From: Massilia sp. UMI-21
GTDB taxonomy: Bacteria; Pseudomonadota; Gammaproteobacteria; Burkholderiales; Burkholderiaceae_D
Reading direction: 5' to 3'
NCBI GenBank assembly: GCA_015277795.1
Contig: CP063848.1
Span: 4,836,001 to 4,900,000 of the forward strand
Length of the DNA: 64,000 bases
Positions within the stretch are counted from its first letter, which is position 1. Every line of letters starts with the position of its first letter. The notes beneath the pieces are model-generated. The model saw nothing but the letters and a program-made list of their open reading frames with translations, was not told the origin of the DNA and did not search any database. The translations under genes were made by a program, and so were the position numbers. Positions 18,357 to 27,700 of this stretch are shown in pieces.

Positions 18357-19433
18357 CTATTCGGCGATGTCGAAGTCGACCACGACCTTGTCGCTGATCG
18401 GGAAGCTCTGGCAGCTGAGCACGAACCCGCGCGCGACTTCGTAATCTTCCAGCGCGTAGTTGACGTCCATCTCCACCTGCCCGTCGAGCACCTTGCAGCG
18501 GCAGGTCGAGCACACGCCGCCCTTGCAGGAGTAGCGCATGTCGATGCCCGCGCGCAGGCCGGCGTCGAGGATGGATTCCTTGTCCTTGTCCATCGTGAAG
18601 CTGGCCGCGCTGCCGTCCATGATGACGGTGACTTCGGTCAGGTGCTGCTGCCCGGCTTCCACCCTGCGCGGCTTGTGCTCGTGCTTGGGGATGCTGGCCG
18701 CGAACAGCTCGATGCGGATCTGCTCTTTCGCCAGCCCGGCCGCCTGCAGCGACCGCGACACGCCGTGCATCATGTCTTCGGGGCCGCAGATGAAAGCCAC
18801 GTCGATGTCCTCGATGTCGATCCAGTGGCGCAGGAACAGGCCGCATTTCTCTTCGGTGATGCGGCCGTTGAAGAGTTCGATGTCCTGCTGCTCGCGGCTC
18901 ATCACATACACCAGCTTGAGCCGGTCCATGTAGGTGTCCTTGAGGTCGGTCAGCTCATCGCGGAAGATCACGCTCGACGAGGCGCGGTTGCCGTAGACGA
19001 TGGTGAAGCGGCTCTTCGGCTCGGCCTGGAGCGTGGTTTTCACGATCGACAGGATCGGCGTGATGCCGCTGCCGGCAGCAAAAGCGAGGTAGTGGCGCTC
19101 GCTCTGCGGGTCGAGCGCCACGTTGAAGTGGCCCATCGGCGGCATCACCTCGAGGGTGACGCCGGGCTTCAGGTGTTCGTTGGCCCAGGTCGAGAACTGG
19201 CCGCCGGCCACCCGCTTGATCGCGACGCGCAGGGTATCGTCCTGCACCGCCGAACAGATCGAATAGGAACGGCGCACGTCTTCGCCGTCGATCATCGCGC
19301 GCAGGGTCAGGTGCTGGCCCTGCTGGTAGGCGAACGCCGGTTTCAGTTCGGCCGGGACGTCGAAGGTGACGGCGATGGCGTCGCGGGTCTCCTGCTTCAC
19401 CTTGGCCACGTTCAGTGGATAGAATTTGCTCAT
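18357..19433 (-). CDS. paaE: PaaE: reductase subunit of phenylacetyl-CoA epoxidase
   Basis: PaaE passes electrons from NADPH through FAD and a 2Fe-2S cluster to the PaaA diiron site. The 358 residues are in ferredoxin-reductase order: FAD domain with RRSYSICSAV, NAD(P) domain with AAGSGITPILSI and CGPEDMMHG, and a C-terminal plant-type ferredoxin with CKGGVCSTCRCKV and the fourth Cys in VLSCQSFP. All four cluster cysteines are present. It starts 16 nt after paaD. Confidence 0.96.
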   Translation of the reverse strand: MSKFYPLNVAKVKQETRDAIAVTFDVPAELKPAFAYQQGQHLTLRAMIDGEDVRRSYSICSAVQDDTLRVAIKRVAGGQFSTWANEHLKPGVTLEVMPPMGHFNVALDPQSERHYLAFAAGSGITPILSIVKTTLQAEPKSRFTIVYGNRASSSVIFRDELTDLKDTYMDRLKLVYVMSREQQDIELFNGRITEEKCGLFLRHWIDIEDIDVAFICGPEDMMHGVSRSLQAAGLAKEQIRIELFAASIPKHEHKPRRVEAGQQHLTEVTVIMDGSAASFTMDKDKESILDAGLRAGIDMRYSCKGGVCSTCRCKVLDGQVEMDVNYALEDYEVARGFVLSCQSFPISDKVVVDFDIAE

Positions 19434-19449
19434 CGGTCTCGTTGTGCTC

Positions 19450-19962
19450 TCAGTGGCACTTGAAGTAATCGAAAGGCTCGCGGCAGTCGAGGCACTTGTA
19501 CAGCGCCTTGCATGGCGTCGAGCCGAATTCGCTGGTCAGCTGGGTGTGCGCCGAGCCGCAGTGCGGGCAGGCCACCTCGGGCGCGGCGCGGCGGCGGATG
19601 CCGGCATGCAGGCCGCTGATGTCGATCGCCTGCTGCACCGGCGGCGCGATGCCGTAGCCCTTGAGGGCGGCCTTGCCGGCGTCGCTCATCCAATCGGTGG
19701 TCCAGGCGGGCGCCAGGCGGCTGACGATGCGCACCTGCTCCAGGCCGTGCGCCTGCAAGGCCTGTTTCACCGCTTCGGCGATCACCTGCATCGCCGGGCA
19801 GCCCGAATAGGTCGGCGTGATGGTCACCACGCAAGCGTCACCATCGAAGGCGACCTCGCGCACGATGCCGAGGTCGACCACCGAGATGACCGGGATCTCC
19901 GGATCGGCGACTTCGCCGAGCCAGCTCCAGACCTGCTCCAAGTCGACGCCGACCGCGCTCAT
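19450..19962 (-). CDS. paaD: PaaD: maturation factor of phenylacetyl-CoA epoxidase
   Basis: A 170-residue protein of the MIP18/DUF59 family thought to help mature iron centres of the epoxidase. The DUF59 core (DPEIPVISVVDLGIV ... TPTYSGCPAM) is followed by a C-terminal zinc-ribbon-like part with CPHCGSAHT and CKALYKCLDC. The ATG shares one base with the paaC stop (TAATG), so translation is coupled. The same frame stays open far upstream inside paaC, but that is a shadow. Confidence 0.95.
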   Translation of the reverse strand: MSAVGVDLEQVWSWLGEVADPEIPVISVVDLGIVREVAFDGDACVVTITPTYSGCPAMQVIAEAVKQALQAHGLEQVRIVSRLAPAWTTDWMSDAGKAALKGYGIAPPVQQAIDISGLHAGIRRRAAPEVACPHCGSAHTQLTSEFGSTPCKALYKCLDCREPFDYFKCH

Positions 19963-20714
19963 TACCACTGCGCTCCCGGGTAGGCGCGCTGCAGGAACTG
20001 CATCTCGGCCAGGATGTAGCCCAGGCGCTCGGTATGGCGTCCCTGCTTGCCGCCGCGCTGCATGTACGCGTCCGGCGACGGCATGGCGAGCGTGGCTTCC
20101 GCGAACACTTCGGCCATGTGGTCGAAGCAGTCCTTGCGCAGCGATTCGACGGCCGGGGCGACACCCTGCTCCACCATCGCGTTGTCGACCGCGTCGTAGA
20201 GGAACATCTCGCCGCTGTACATCCACAGCTCGTCCAGCGCGGCCTGCATCCTGGCGTGGCTGACATCGGTGCCGTCGCCCAGGCGCACCACCAGGTCGCC
20301 GGATCGGCGCAGGTGGTAGGTGACTTCCTTGATCGACTTGTGCGCGATCTCGGCGATGCGCGCGTCGCTCGAGCGGGTCAGGCCGTCCATCAGGAAGTAG
20401 TGCCAGGTATCGAACAGGAACTGGCGCATGACGACCTCGGCATAGCTGCCGTTGGGCTGCTCGACCAGCAGGCAGTTGCGGTAGTCGTGGGCGTCGCGGT
20501 GGAAGGCCAGGCGGTCTTCGTCGCGGCCTTTGCCTTCCAGTTCGCCGGCATAGGTGAGCCACATGCGGGTCTGGCCCAGCAGGTCGAGCGCGACGTTCGA
20601 CAGCGCCATGTCTTCTTCCAGCGCCGGTCCCTTGCCGCACAGCTGGCACAGTTGCTGCGACAGGATCAGGGCGTTGTCGCCCTGGCGCAGCAGATACGCG
20701 ATTTTTGCTTCCAT
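19962..20714 (-). CDS. paaC: PaaC: structural subunit of phenylacetyl-CoA epoxidase
   Basis: PaaC is the ferritin-like partner that forms the catalytic core with PaaA but has lost a functional diiron site. The 250 residues are all-helical with motifs such as EEDMALSNVALDLLGQTRMW and EIAHKSIKEVTYHLRRS, typical for the family. It starts 8 nt after paaB and its stop overlaps the paaD start. Confidence 0.95.
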   Translation of the reverse strand: MEAKIAYLLRQGDNALILSQQLCQLCGKGPALEEDMALSNVALDLLGQTRMWLTYAGELEGKGRDEDRLAFHRDAHDYRNCLLVEQPNGSYAEVVMRQFLFDTWHYFLMDGLTRSSDARIAEIAHKSIKEVTYHLRRSGDLVVRLGDGTDVSHARMQAALDELWMYSGEMFLYDAVDNAMVEQGVAPAVESLRKDCFDHMAEVFAEATLAMPSPDAYMQRGGKQGRHTERLGYILAEMQFLQRAYPGAQW

Positions 20715-20722
20715 GGCGGGGC

Positions 20723-21007
20723 TTACAGGTTCTTGACTTCTTCCGGCATCGGGAAGAAGGTCGGGTGGCGGTATACCTTGCTGTTGGCCGGCTCGAACAG
20801 GGCTTCCTTGTCGTTCGGGCTGCTGGCCACGATGTCCTGGGCGCGCACGACCCAGATGCTGACGCCTTCGTTGCGACGGGTGTAGACGTCGCGCGCGTTG
20901 TTGACCGCCATCTCGGCGTCAGGCGCGTGCAGGCTGCCCACGTGCTTGTGGGCCAGGCCGTGCTGGCTGCGGATGAAGACTTCCCACAGGGGCCATTCTT
21001 TGCTCAT
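20723..21007 (-). CDS. paaB: PaaB: small subunit of phenylacetyl-CoA epoxidase
   Basis: PaaB bridges PaaAC heterodimers in the epoxidase complex. The 94 residues match the family over the whole length (WPLWEVFIRSQHGLAHKHVG ... ARDVYTRRNEGVSIWVV). The gene is separated from paaA by 71 bp that contain a REP-like repeat, while all following paa genes up to paaE are packed within 16 nt. Confidence 0.96.
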   Translation of the reverse strand: MSKEWPLWEVFIRSQHGLAHKHVGSLHAPDAEMAVNNARDVYTRRNEGVSIWVVRAQDIVASSPNDKEALFEPANSKVYRHPTFFPMPEEVKNL

Positions 21008-21046
21008 TCTCTATCTCCGTAATTCTTGTGCGGTCATGCGTAGGCT

Positions 21047-21082
21047 GGTTGAACGCGCGGGCGGGAGACCCGCCCACCCTAC
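21047..21082 (-). repeat. REP-like palindromic repeat between paaA and paaB (supplies the paaA stop)
   Basis: Read on the minus strand: GTAGGGTGG, hairpin core GCGGGTCTCCCGC, then CCGCGCGTTCAACC; 36 bp, same family as the copies at 1740, 8467 and 34440. The paaA stop codon TAG (21079-21081) is part of the leading GTAGGG. The hairpin would stand in the paaA-paaB mRNA spacer. Confidence 0.78.
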
Positions 21083-22065
21083 GCGACCCGCTTTGCGGCT
21101 TTCTTCTCGGCGTGGGCGACCAGGGCGTCGCGGAACCATTCGCCGTCTTCGTACGCCTTGACGCGGGTGCGCAGGCGCTCGCGGTTGCAGGGGCCGTTGC
21201 CCTTCAGGACGTTATAGAACTCGCTCCAGTCGATGGGGCCGAAATCGTAGGAACCGCGCTCTGCGTTCCATTTCAGGTCGGGGTCGGGGATGCTCAGGCC
21301 CAGGTATTCGGCCTGCGGCACGGTCTGGTCGACCATGCGCTGGCGCAGCTCGTCGTTCGAGAACAGCTTGATGCGCCAGGCGGTCGACTGCGCGCTGTTG
21401 ACCGACTCGGCGTCCGACGGACCGAACATCATCAGGGACGGCCACCACCAGCGGTTCAGCGCATCCTGGGCCATCGCCTTCTGTTCTGGCGTGCCCTTGG
21501 CGAGGGCCATCATGATGTCGTAGCCCTGGCGCGCGTGGAAGGACTCTTCCTTGCAGACGCGGACCATGGCGCGCGCATACGGGCCGTACGAGCAGCGGCA
21601 GAGCGGGATCTGGTTGATGATGGCCGAGCCGTCCACCAGCCAGCCGATGGCGCCCATGTCGGCCCAGCTCAGGCTCGGATAGTTGAAGATGCTCGAGTAT
21701 TTCGCCTTGCCCGCGTGCAGCGCCTGCAGCAGCTCGTCGCGCGACACGCCCAGGGTTTCGGCGGCGCTGTACAGGTACAGGCCGTGGCCGGCCTCGTCCT
21801 GGATCTTGGCCAGCAGGACCGACTTGCGCTGCAGCGTCGGGGCGCGCGTGACCCAGTTCCCTTCCGGCAGCTGGCCGACGATCTCGCTGTGCGCGTGCTG
21901 CGAGATCTGGCGAATCAGGGTCTTGCGGTAGGCCTCGGGCATCCAGTCCTTGGGCTCGATCTTGATGCCGGCGTCGATGCGCGCCTGGAACGCCGCTTCT
22001 TCGGCGTTCATGTCTTCTTCGGTACGGACTTTCTTGAGTCCGGTCTCCACCATCTGTGCGTACAT
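21079..22065 (-). CDS. paaA: PaaA: catalytic diiron subunit of phenylacetyl-CoA epoxidase
   Basis: PaaA carries the diiron centre that inserts one oxygen atom into the aromatic ring of phenylacetyl-CoA. The 328 residues include the two Glu/His metal motifs [12 protein letters not shown] (near residue 90) and [14 protein letters not shown] (near 175). ATG 22065 (MYAQMVETG) has GGAGA at the right distance; the frame extends upstream to 22128 without coding features. The last codons (KKAAKRVA) run directly into a REP-like repeat whose GTAG gives the stop. This is the first gene of the paa operon. Confidence 0.96.
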   Translation of the reverse strand: MYAQMVETGLKKVRTEEDMNAEEAAFQARIDAGIKIEPKDWMPEAYRKTLIRQISQHAHSEIVGQLPEGNWVTRAPTLQRKSVLLAKIQDEAGHGLYLYSAAETLGVSRDELLQALHAGKAKYSSIFNYPSLSWADMGAIGWLVDGSAIINQIPLCRCSYGPYARAMVRVCKEESFHARQGYDIMMALAKGTPEQKAMAQDALNRWWWPSLMMFGPSDAESVNSAQSTAWRIKLFSNDELRQRMVDQTVPQAEYLGLSIPDPDLKWNAERGSYDFGPIDWSEFYNVLKGNGPCNRERLRTRVKAYEDGEWFRDALVAHAEKKAAKRVA

Positions 22066-22097
22066 GCTGGTCTCCGTTGCGAACTTCTTCAAACCAT

Positions 22098-22144
22098 AAT
22101 ACGATACAAAAAATTGGATGTACACCAAAATTTTGAATCATATT
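22098..22144. promoter_or_regulatory. Inverted repeat in paaA-paaX intergenic region, candidate PaaX operator
   Basis: The left arm (22098-22117) starts AATACGATACAAAA and the right arm (22125-22144) is its near complement, ending GAATCATATT. Sixteen of 20 positions match, with a 7-nt spacer. The element lies 33 nt before the paaA ATG and 25 nt before the paaX ATG, in an AT-rich island within GC-rich DNA, so it would cover or adjoin both promoters. The link to PaaX is inferred from position. Confidence 0.65.
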
Positions 22145-22169
22145 GCGGCGTTCTGCTACCATTACCAAC

Positions 22170-23096
22170 ATGACAAGACTCACCAGCGGCGAGTGGATCG
22201 ACCACTTCCTCACGACCGACCCGCCCCGCCATAAATCCCTGGTCATGACCTTGTGCGGCGACGCCATCGCCCCGCACGGCGGCGCCTTCTGGCTGGGCAG
22301 CATGATCGAGTTGATGGCGCCGCTCGGCGTATCCGACCGGCTGGTGCGCACCAGCGTGTTCCGCCTGGTGCAGGAGGGCTGGCTGGCGGCCACCCGCGAA
22401 GGGCGGCGCAGCCGCTACGCGCTCGATCCGGCAGCCCTGCCGCGCTTCGAGCGCGCCAATCGCCGCATCTATTCGCCGCCGGGCTTGCACTGGGACGGCC
22501 GCTGGACCTTCGTGCTGGCGCCCGCCAGCAGCATCGACGGCGACCTGCGCGCGCTGCTGCGCAAGGAATTGGAATGGGAAGGTTTCGCGATGCTGGCCTC
22601 GGGCGTGATGGCCCATCCGGCTCCCGACCGCGACACCCTGCGCGAACTGCTGGCGCGCGCCGGCGCCGTGGACAAGGTCTTCGTGTGCGATGCGGCCGAG
22701 CTGCCGGGCGTCGGCGCGCGTCCGCTGCCGGAACTGGCGGGCGATGCCTGGGACCTCTCCAGCGTGGTCGCGGCCTACCGCCAGTTCATCGACGGTTTCA
22801 CGCCGGTGGCAGCACTGCTGGAAGAGCGCGCCGGCATCGCCCCGCAAGACGCCTTCGCCATCCGCAGCCTGCTGATCCACGCCTACCGGCGGGTGCAGCT
22901 GCACGACCCGATGCTGCCGCTCGCGCTGCTGCCGGGTCCGTGGCCGGGCAGCGACGCCTACGAGCTGGCCAGGCGCATCTACCGGCTGACCCATGCCCGG
23001 TCCGAGGAACACATCATGACGATGCTGCGCAAGGAAGACGCATCGACGCCGGAAGCGGACAGCGATTTCCATGCGCGCTTCGGCGGTCTCGCCTGA
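22170..23096 (+). CDS. paaX: PaaX-family repressor of the phenylacetate operon
   Basis: PaaX represses paa genes and is released by phenylacetyl-CoA in characterised cases. From ATG 22170 (MTRLTSGEWIDHFL) the protein has 308 residues, close to the ~316 of the E. coli protein. An N-terminal winged helix (SMIELMAPLGVSDRLVRTSVFRLVQEGWL) is followed by the PaaX middle and C-terminal domains (RRIYSPPGLHWDGRWTFVL ... HDPMLPLALLPGPWPG). The frame opens upstream to a TTG at 22143, which would lie in the operator. No strong Shine-Dalgarno is visible. It is divergent from paaA. Confidence 0.92.
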   Translation: MTRLTSGEWIDHFLTTDPPRHKSLVMTLCGDAIAPHGGAFWLGSMIELMAPLGVSDRLVRTSVFRLVQEGWLAATREGRRSRYALDPAALPRFERANRRIYSPPGLHWDGRWTFVLAPASSIDGDLRALLRKELEWEGFAMLASGVMAHPAPDRDTLRELLARAGAVDKVFVCDAAELPGVGARPLPELAGDAWDLSSVVAAYRQFIDGFTPVAALLEERAGIAPQDAFAIRSLLIHAYRRVQLHDPMLPLALLPGPWPGSDAYELARRIYRLTHARSEEHIMTMLRKEDASTPEADSDFHARFGGLA

Positions 23097-23147
23097 GCCT
23101 TACGGTATCATCGCCTTTTTACCCAACACCCATCAACAGGACACACC

Positions 23148-24293
23148 ATGTCTATCAAGATCAGCAGCCAGTTCGACGCTGGCGCCATCGAGGTCGTGAA
23201 CGCCACCAGCGCGAACGCCATCGACCTGAACATCCGCAAGGATTCGCACGCCAACATCGTCCAGTGGTTCTACTTCCGCCTGCAGGGCGCGCAAGGCCAG
23301 GCCTGCACGATCCGCTTCCTGAACGCCGGCCAGTCCGCCTATCCGGCCGGCTGGGAGGACTACCAGGCGATGGCCAGCTACGACCGCGTGAACTGGTTCC
23401 GCGTGCCGACCTCGTACGACGGCCAGGTGATGAGCATCGAGCACAGCCCGGGCATGGACAGCGTCTACTACGCCTACTTCGAGCCGTATTCGTGGGAGCG
23501 CCACCTGGAGCTGCTCGACCGCGCCCAGATGTCCGAGCACGTGCGCATGCTGGACCTCGGCTCGACCGTCGACGGCCGCGACCTGAACATGCTGGTCATC
23601 GGCGAACCCTCGCCCGAAAAGAAGAAGGTCTGGGTGATCGCACGCCAGCACCCGGGCGAGACGATGGCCGAGTGGTTCGTGGAAGGCATGCTCGACGCCC
23701 TGCTCGACCCGGCGCATCCGTTCGGGCGCCAGCTGCTCAAGGAATCGGTGTTCTACGTGGTGCCGAACATGAACCCGGACGGCTCGGTGCGCGGCAACCT
23801 GCGCACCAATGCGGCGGGCGCCAACCTGAACCGCGAGTGGATGAACCCCTCGATGGAGCGCAGCCCGGAAGTCTTCCTGGTGCTCAAGAAGATGCACGAA
23901 ACCGGCGTCGACCTGTGCCTGGACGTGCACGGCGACGAGGGCCTGCCCTACGTGTTCGTGGCCGGCAGCGAATCGCTCCCGACCTGGACCGAGGCCCAGG
24001 CGGCGGCGCAGCAGCGCTTCATCGACGACTTCAAGATCGCCAGCCCGGACTTCCAGGACGTGCACGGCTACGGCCAGACCCCGTTCACCGACGAGACCCT
24101 CACCATGGGCTCCTCGCACGTCACCCACGCCTTCGGTTGCCTGTCGCTGACCCTGGAACTGCCGTTCAAGGACAACGCCAACGACCCGGACCCGCAAGTG
24201 GGCTGGGACGGCGCGCGCAGCGCCCGCCTGGGCGGCGCGGTGCTGCAACCGGTGCTGAACGCGGTGCGCGCGCTGCGTAGCGGCCAGGAGTAA
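23148..24293 (+). CDS. M14-family metallocarboxypeptidase, cytosolic-carboxypeptidase-like
   Basis: A 381-residue zinc carboxypeptidase with the two-domain layout of bacterial cytosolic carboxypeptidases. An N-terminal beta domain (residues 1-120, with NIVQWFYFRLQGA) precedes the catalytic domain. Zinc ligands are His and Glu in ARQHPGETMAEWF and the later His in CLDVHGDEG. The substrate-binding NLNREW and the Glu near LTLELPF complete the set. No signal peptide is seen. Family members trim C-terminal residues or side chains; the bacterial substrate is unknown. An AGGA site lies before the ATG. Confidence 0.88.
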   Translation: MSIKISSQFDAGAIEVVNATSANAIDLNIRKDSHANIVQWFYFRLQGAQGQACTIRFLNAGQSAYPAGWEDYQAMASYDRVNWFRVPTSYDGQVMSIEHSPGMDSVYYAYFEPYSWERHLELLDRAQMSEHVRMLDLGSTVDGRDLNMLVIGEPSPEKKKVWVIARQHPGETMAEWFVEGMLDALLDPAHPFGRQLLKESVFYVVPNMNPDGSVRGNLRTNAAGANLNREWMNPSMERSPEVFLVLKKMHETGVDLCLDVHGDEGLPYVFVAGSESLPTWTEAQAAAQQRFIDDFKIASPDFQDVHGYGQTPFTDETLTMGSSHVTHAFGCLSLTLELPFKDNANDPDPQVGWDGARSARLGGAVLQPVLNAVRALRSGQE

Positions 24294-24296
24294 GCC

Positions 24297-24533
24297 ATGA
24301 GCGTCTTCGCCGCCCCCGTATTCGACGCCACCGTCGTGTTCGAAGGCCAGGAGCTGTTCAAGGGCCGCGGCGCGGCCCAGAACTGGGCCGAAAAAGTTGC
24401 GAAAGAGCTGGAGACCGAGGTCGGCGTCGAGAAGATCGGCACCGGCTGGGCCTTGACGGCCACGGTCGATGGCGAAGCGCGACGCTGGGGAATTTTCGGC
24501 CAGCGCCTGAGCCGCATCGAGCAGGCCGGCTGA
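24297..24533 (+). CDS. Small conserved-looking protein, unknown function
   Basis: A 78-residue protein (MSVFAAPVFDATVVFEGQEL...). It starts 3 nt after the carboxypeptidase stop, and its AGGAG ribosome site is the end of that gene, so the two are translationally coupled. It has no signal peptide, no Cys and an alpha/beta-like pattern. I do not recognise the family. The tight coupling suggests a partner or modulator of the carboxypeptidase. A strong terminator follows 37 nt after its stop. Confidence 0.65.
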   Translation: MSVFAAPVFDATVVFEGQELFKGRGAAQNWAEKVAKELETEVGVEKIGTGWALTATVDGEARRWGIFGQRLSRIEQAG

Positions 24534-24570
24534 CGCCGGCCGTCTCCACCCGCCCGCTTCGGCAGGCCAG

Positions 24571-24600
24571 AAAACGCTCCGCTCGCCGGAGCGTTTTTTT
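24571..24600 (+). terminator. Rho-independent terminator of the carboxypeptidase operon
   Basis: AAAACGCTCCG (24571-24581) pairs with CGGAGCGTTTT (24587-24597) around a 5-nt loop and ends in a run of seven T. This is among the clearest terminators of the window. Confidence 0.93.
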
Positions 24601-24716
24601 CGACTGCGCAGGCGCCATGCCGGGCGCATAATTGTGAATTCGTTGTATTTTTTCCTAGACATGTACAGATGAGTGGGCGATAGTCGCCGCTGACTTTTAC
24701 TGCGTCCGCCCCCATC

Positions 24717-27700
24717 ATGCTCGAATCGCCAGGCCATCTTCCTTCGTCCGTCCTTTGGCACGTCGCCACGGGCGGTTCGGCGAGCGCCACCGCCGATACC
24801 ACGGCGCAGGGGCTGGTATCCGGTCCCGCCAGCGGTCACGACGTGCGGGCCAACCTGGTCTTTACCTTCGACCGGCCGGTCAAACTTGGCAGCGGCACCC
24901 TGTCACTCCATGTCAACGGCATCGGGGAGATCTACCTGGCCGATGTCGGCACCAACCCACGTCTTACCGTGGAAGGCAATACGCTCAGCTTCGATCCTCC
25001 GGAAGATTTGAAGGCCAAGACCTTCCACATCATCCAATTCAGCGAGAACGCCATCCTCGACCTGGCCGGCAATCCGATTGCGGTCGCGGCACTCTTCGAG
25101 ACCGGAATCAGCCCCACGCCCGTCGACGCGACCGGAACCGACCAGGACGACAGGATCCATGGAAGCGATCTTGCCGACACCATTTCCGGCGGCGCCGGCA
25201 GCGACTACCTGTACGGCTACGGGGGCGACGACCTCCTCAATGGCGGCGACGAACCCGGGACGGACTTCTATGGTGACTTCCTGTTGGGCGGTGCCGGCAA
25301 CGATACCCTGAACGGCAACGGTGGCAACGACCAGCTGTTCGGCGAAGACGGCGACGACCTCCTCGACGGCGGTACCGGCAACGATAGGCTGAACGGTGGC
25401 GCGGGCGCCAACATCCTGCTCGGCGGCGAAGGCAATGATTTCCTGACCGCCGCCAAGGGAACGACCGGCAGGCTCGATGGTGGTGACGGGGACGACACGC
25501 TACAAGGCTACAGTGGCGTGGACTTCGCCGGCGGCGCCGGCAAGGATATCCTGCGCATGACGATCACGGGAACCGCCGGGTCGGTGCTCGATGCCGGCAT
25601 CGGCGACGACCGCGTCGAACTCGCCTGGGACAGCCCGAGCGGCGCCAGGCTCGCACTGCAGGGCGGCGCCGGCAGCGATACCTACGCCATCCTGGCGGTC
25701 GACATCGCGGCCGATGGCGACGCCGGCGCACGCGTCACCGACTTCACGCCGGGCGACGGCGGCGACCGCATCGACCTGCTCCCGCTGCTGACGATCGACC
25801 ACGACGGCAATCCGTTCCGGGACGGCACGGTGCGCCTCGCGGCCGAAGGTGGCGACACCCTGTTCCAGTTGCGCAGCGCACATGCGCCCGGCGGCTACTT
25901 TACCCTGCTGACGCTGGTGGGGGTTGCGCCCGCAAGCCTCACCCGCGCGAACTTTGTCGGCGGTATCGATCCGGCCGGTTCTTCCATCGGATCGACCCTG
26001 GAAGGTACGGCATCCGGCGACACGCTGACCGGGGCAATGGCGAACGACACGCTGCGCGGCTTCGCTGGCGACGATCGCCTGGTGGGGGGCGGCGGCGACG
26101 ACAGCCTTGACGGCGGCGACGGCAACGACAGCCTGTATGGCCGCAGCGGAAACGACCTGCTGATCGGCGGCGCCGGCAACGACGTGCTGGATGAAACGAG
26201 CGATCTTTCCGGCAGCAACCGGCTCGAGGGCGGCATCGGCAACGACCGGCTGAGCGTGGCCTCGAGCGGCGTCAATCTGCTCGACGGCGGCGCCGGCGAC
26301 GACATCCTGGCAGGCGGCAAGGGCGCCGACAGCCTGCTGGGCGGGGACGGCAAGGACACGCTCACGGTCGACGGCGGCGGCAACGAGGGCGCCCGCGCGG
26401 TGAGCCTGGACGGCGGCGCGGGCGCCGATCTGCTGCGGATCGGCGCCATGTCGCCATTGGCGACGGTGACGGCACTGGGCGGCGCGGGCGCCGACGTCTT
26501 CGCCATCCTGAGTCCGCAATCGCATGTGCGGATCGACGATTTCTCCACCGCCGAGGGTGACCGCCTGGAACTGCGCGGGATCATTCCAAGCAATCTCGAC
26601 GACAATCCCTTCGGCCCGCTCGCCTATCTCAAGGCCGAGCAGGTCGGCGGCGATACCCTGATCTATGCGGACGCCGACGGCGCGGCCGGGTCGGCGCACC
26701 GGTTCGAACTGGCGGTGATACTGCGCGGCGTCTCGCTGCCGGACCTGACGCGGGCCAGCTTCAGCGGCGGCTACGACAAGCTCGGCAGCGACGTCGGCTA
26801 CACCATCGTCGGTACCGACCAGAACGATCTCCTGCAGGGCGAGGATCTCGACGACACCATCCATGGCGGCGCGGGAAACGACGAGATCCACGGCGGCAAA
26901 GGAAACGACGATATCGATGGCGGTGAGGATTTCAGTTACAACGGCAATAACCTGCACGGCGACTCGGGCGACGACATCCTGCGCGGCGGGATCGGCAACG
27001 ACCGGCTCGACGGCGGCAGCGGCGACGACCGGCTGCTTGGCGGCGCCGGCGACGACTGGCTGGTGGATGCATCGGGCAACGATATTTTCGAAGGCGGCGA
27101 TGGTCACGACAGCATCCGTACCACCAACTACTACGGCATCCCCGACGACACGCCCGGTGCGCCTGCGTACACCATCTTCATCGACGGCGGGGCCGGCAAC
27201 GACGACATCGAGGCCTCGCTCGACGCCGACACCATCCTGGGCGGCACCGGCAACGACAAAATCCTTATCTTCCGCTCGGCCAAGGACCTGACGGGACAGG
27301 CGCCGGCGCGGATCGATGCCGGCGCCGGTGACGATCTCATCCACATCGGCGCCTGGAGCACGACCGTATCGCGGATCGACGCGACCGGTGGCGAAGGCCG
27401 GGACACCTACCGGTTCAATGCCAACGATGCCATGCCGGTGCTGGCGATCACGGATTTTGCGCTGGGGCCTGGTGGCGACCTGCTCGACATCTTCTCGCTG
27501 CTGGACTATGTGAACGGCAGCGGCAATCCGTTTGGCGTACTGAACAAGCTGCGGATCGAACAACGCGGCAGCGACACCGTCATCCAGCGCGAATCGGCTG
27601 GCCCGGATGTCGCATGGCGCGACGTCGTCATCCTGCGTAACACGCAAGCCGCCGCACTGAGCGGCGATGATTTCGTCGATGGTGCGCGTCCGGACGGCTC

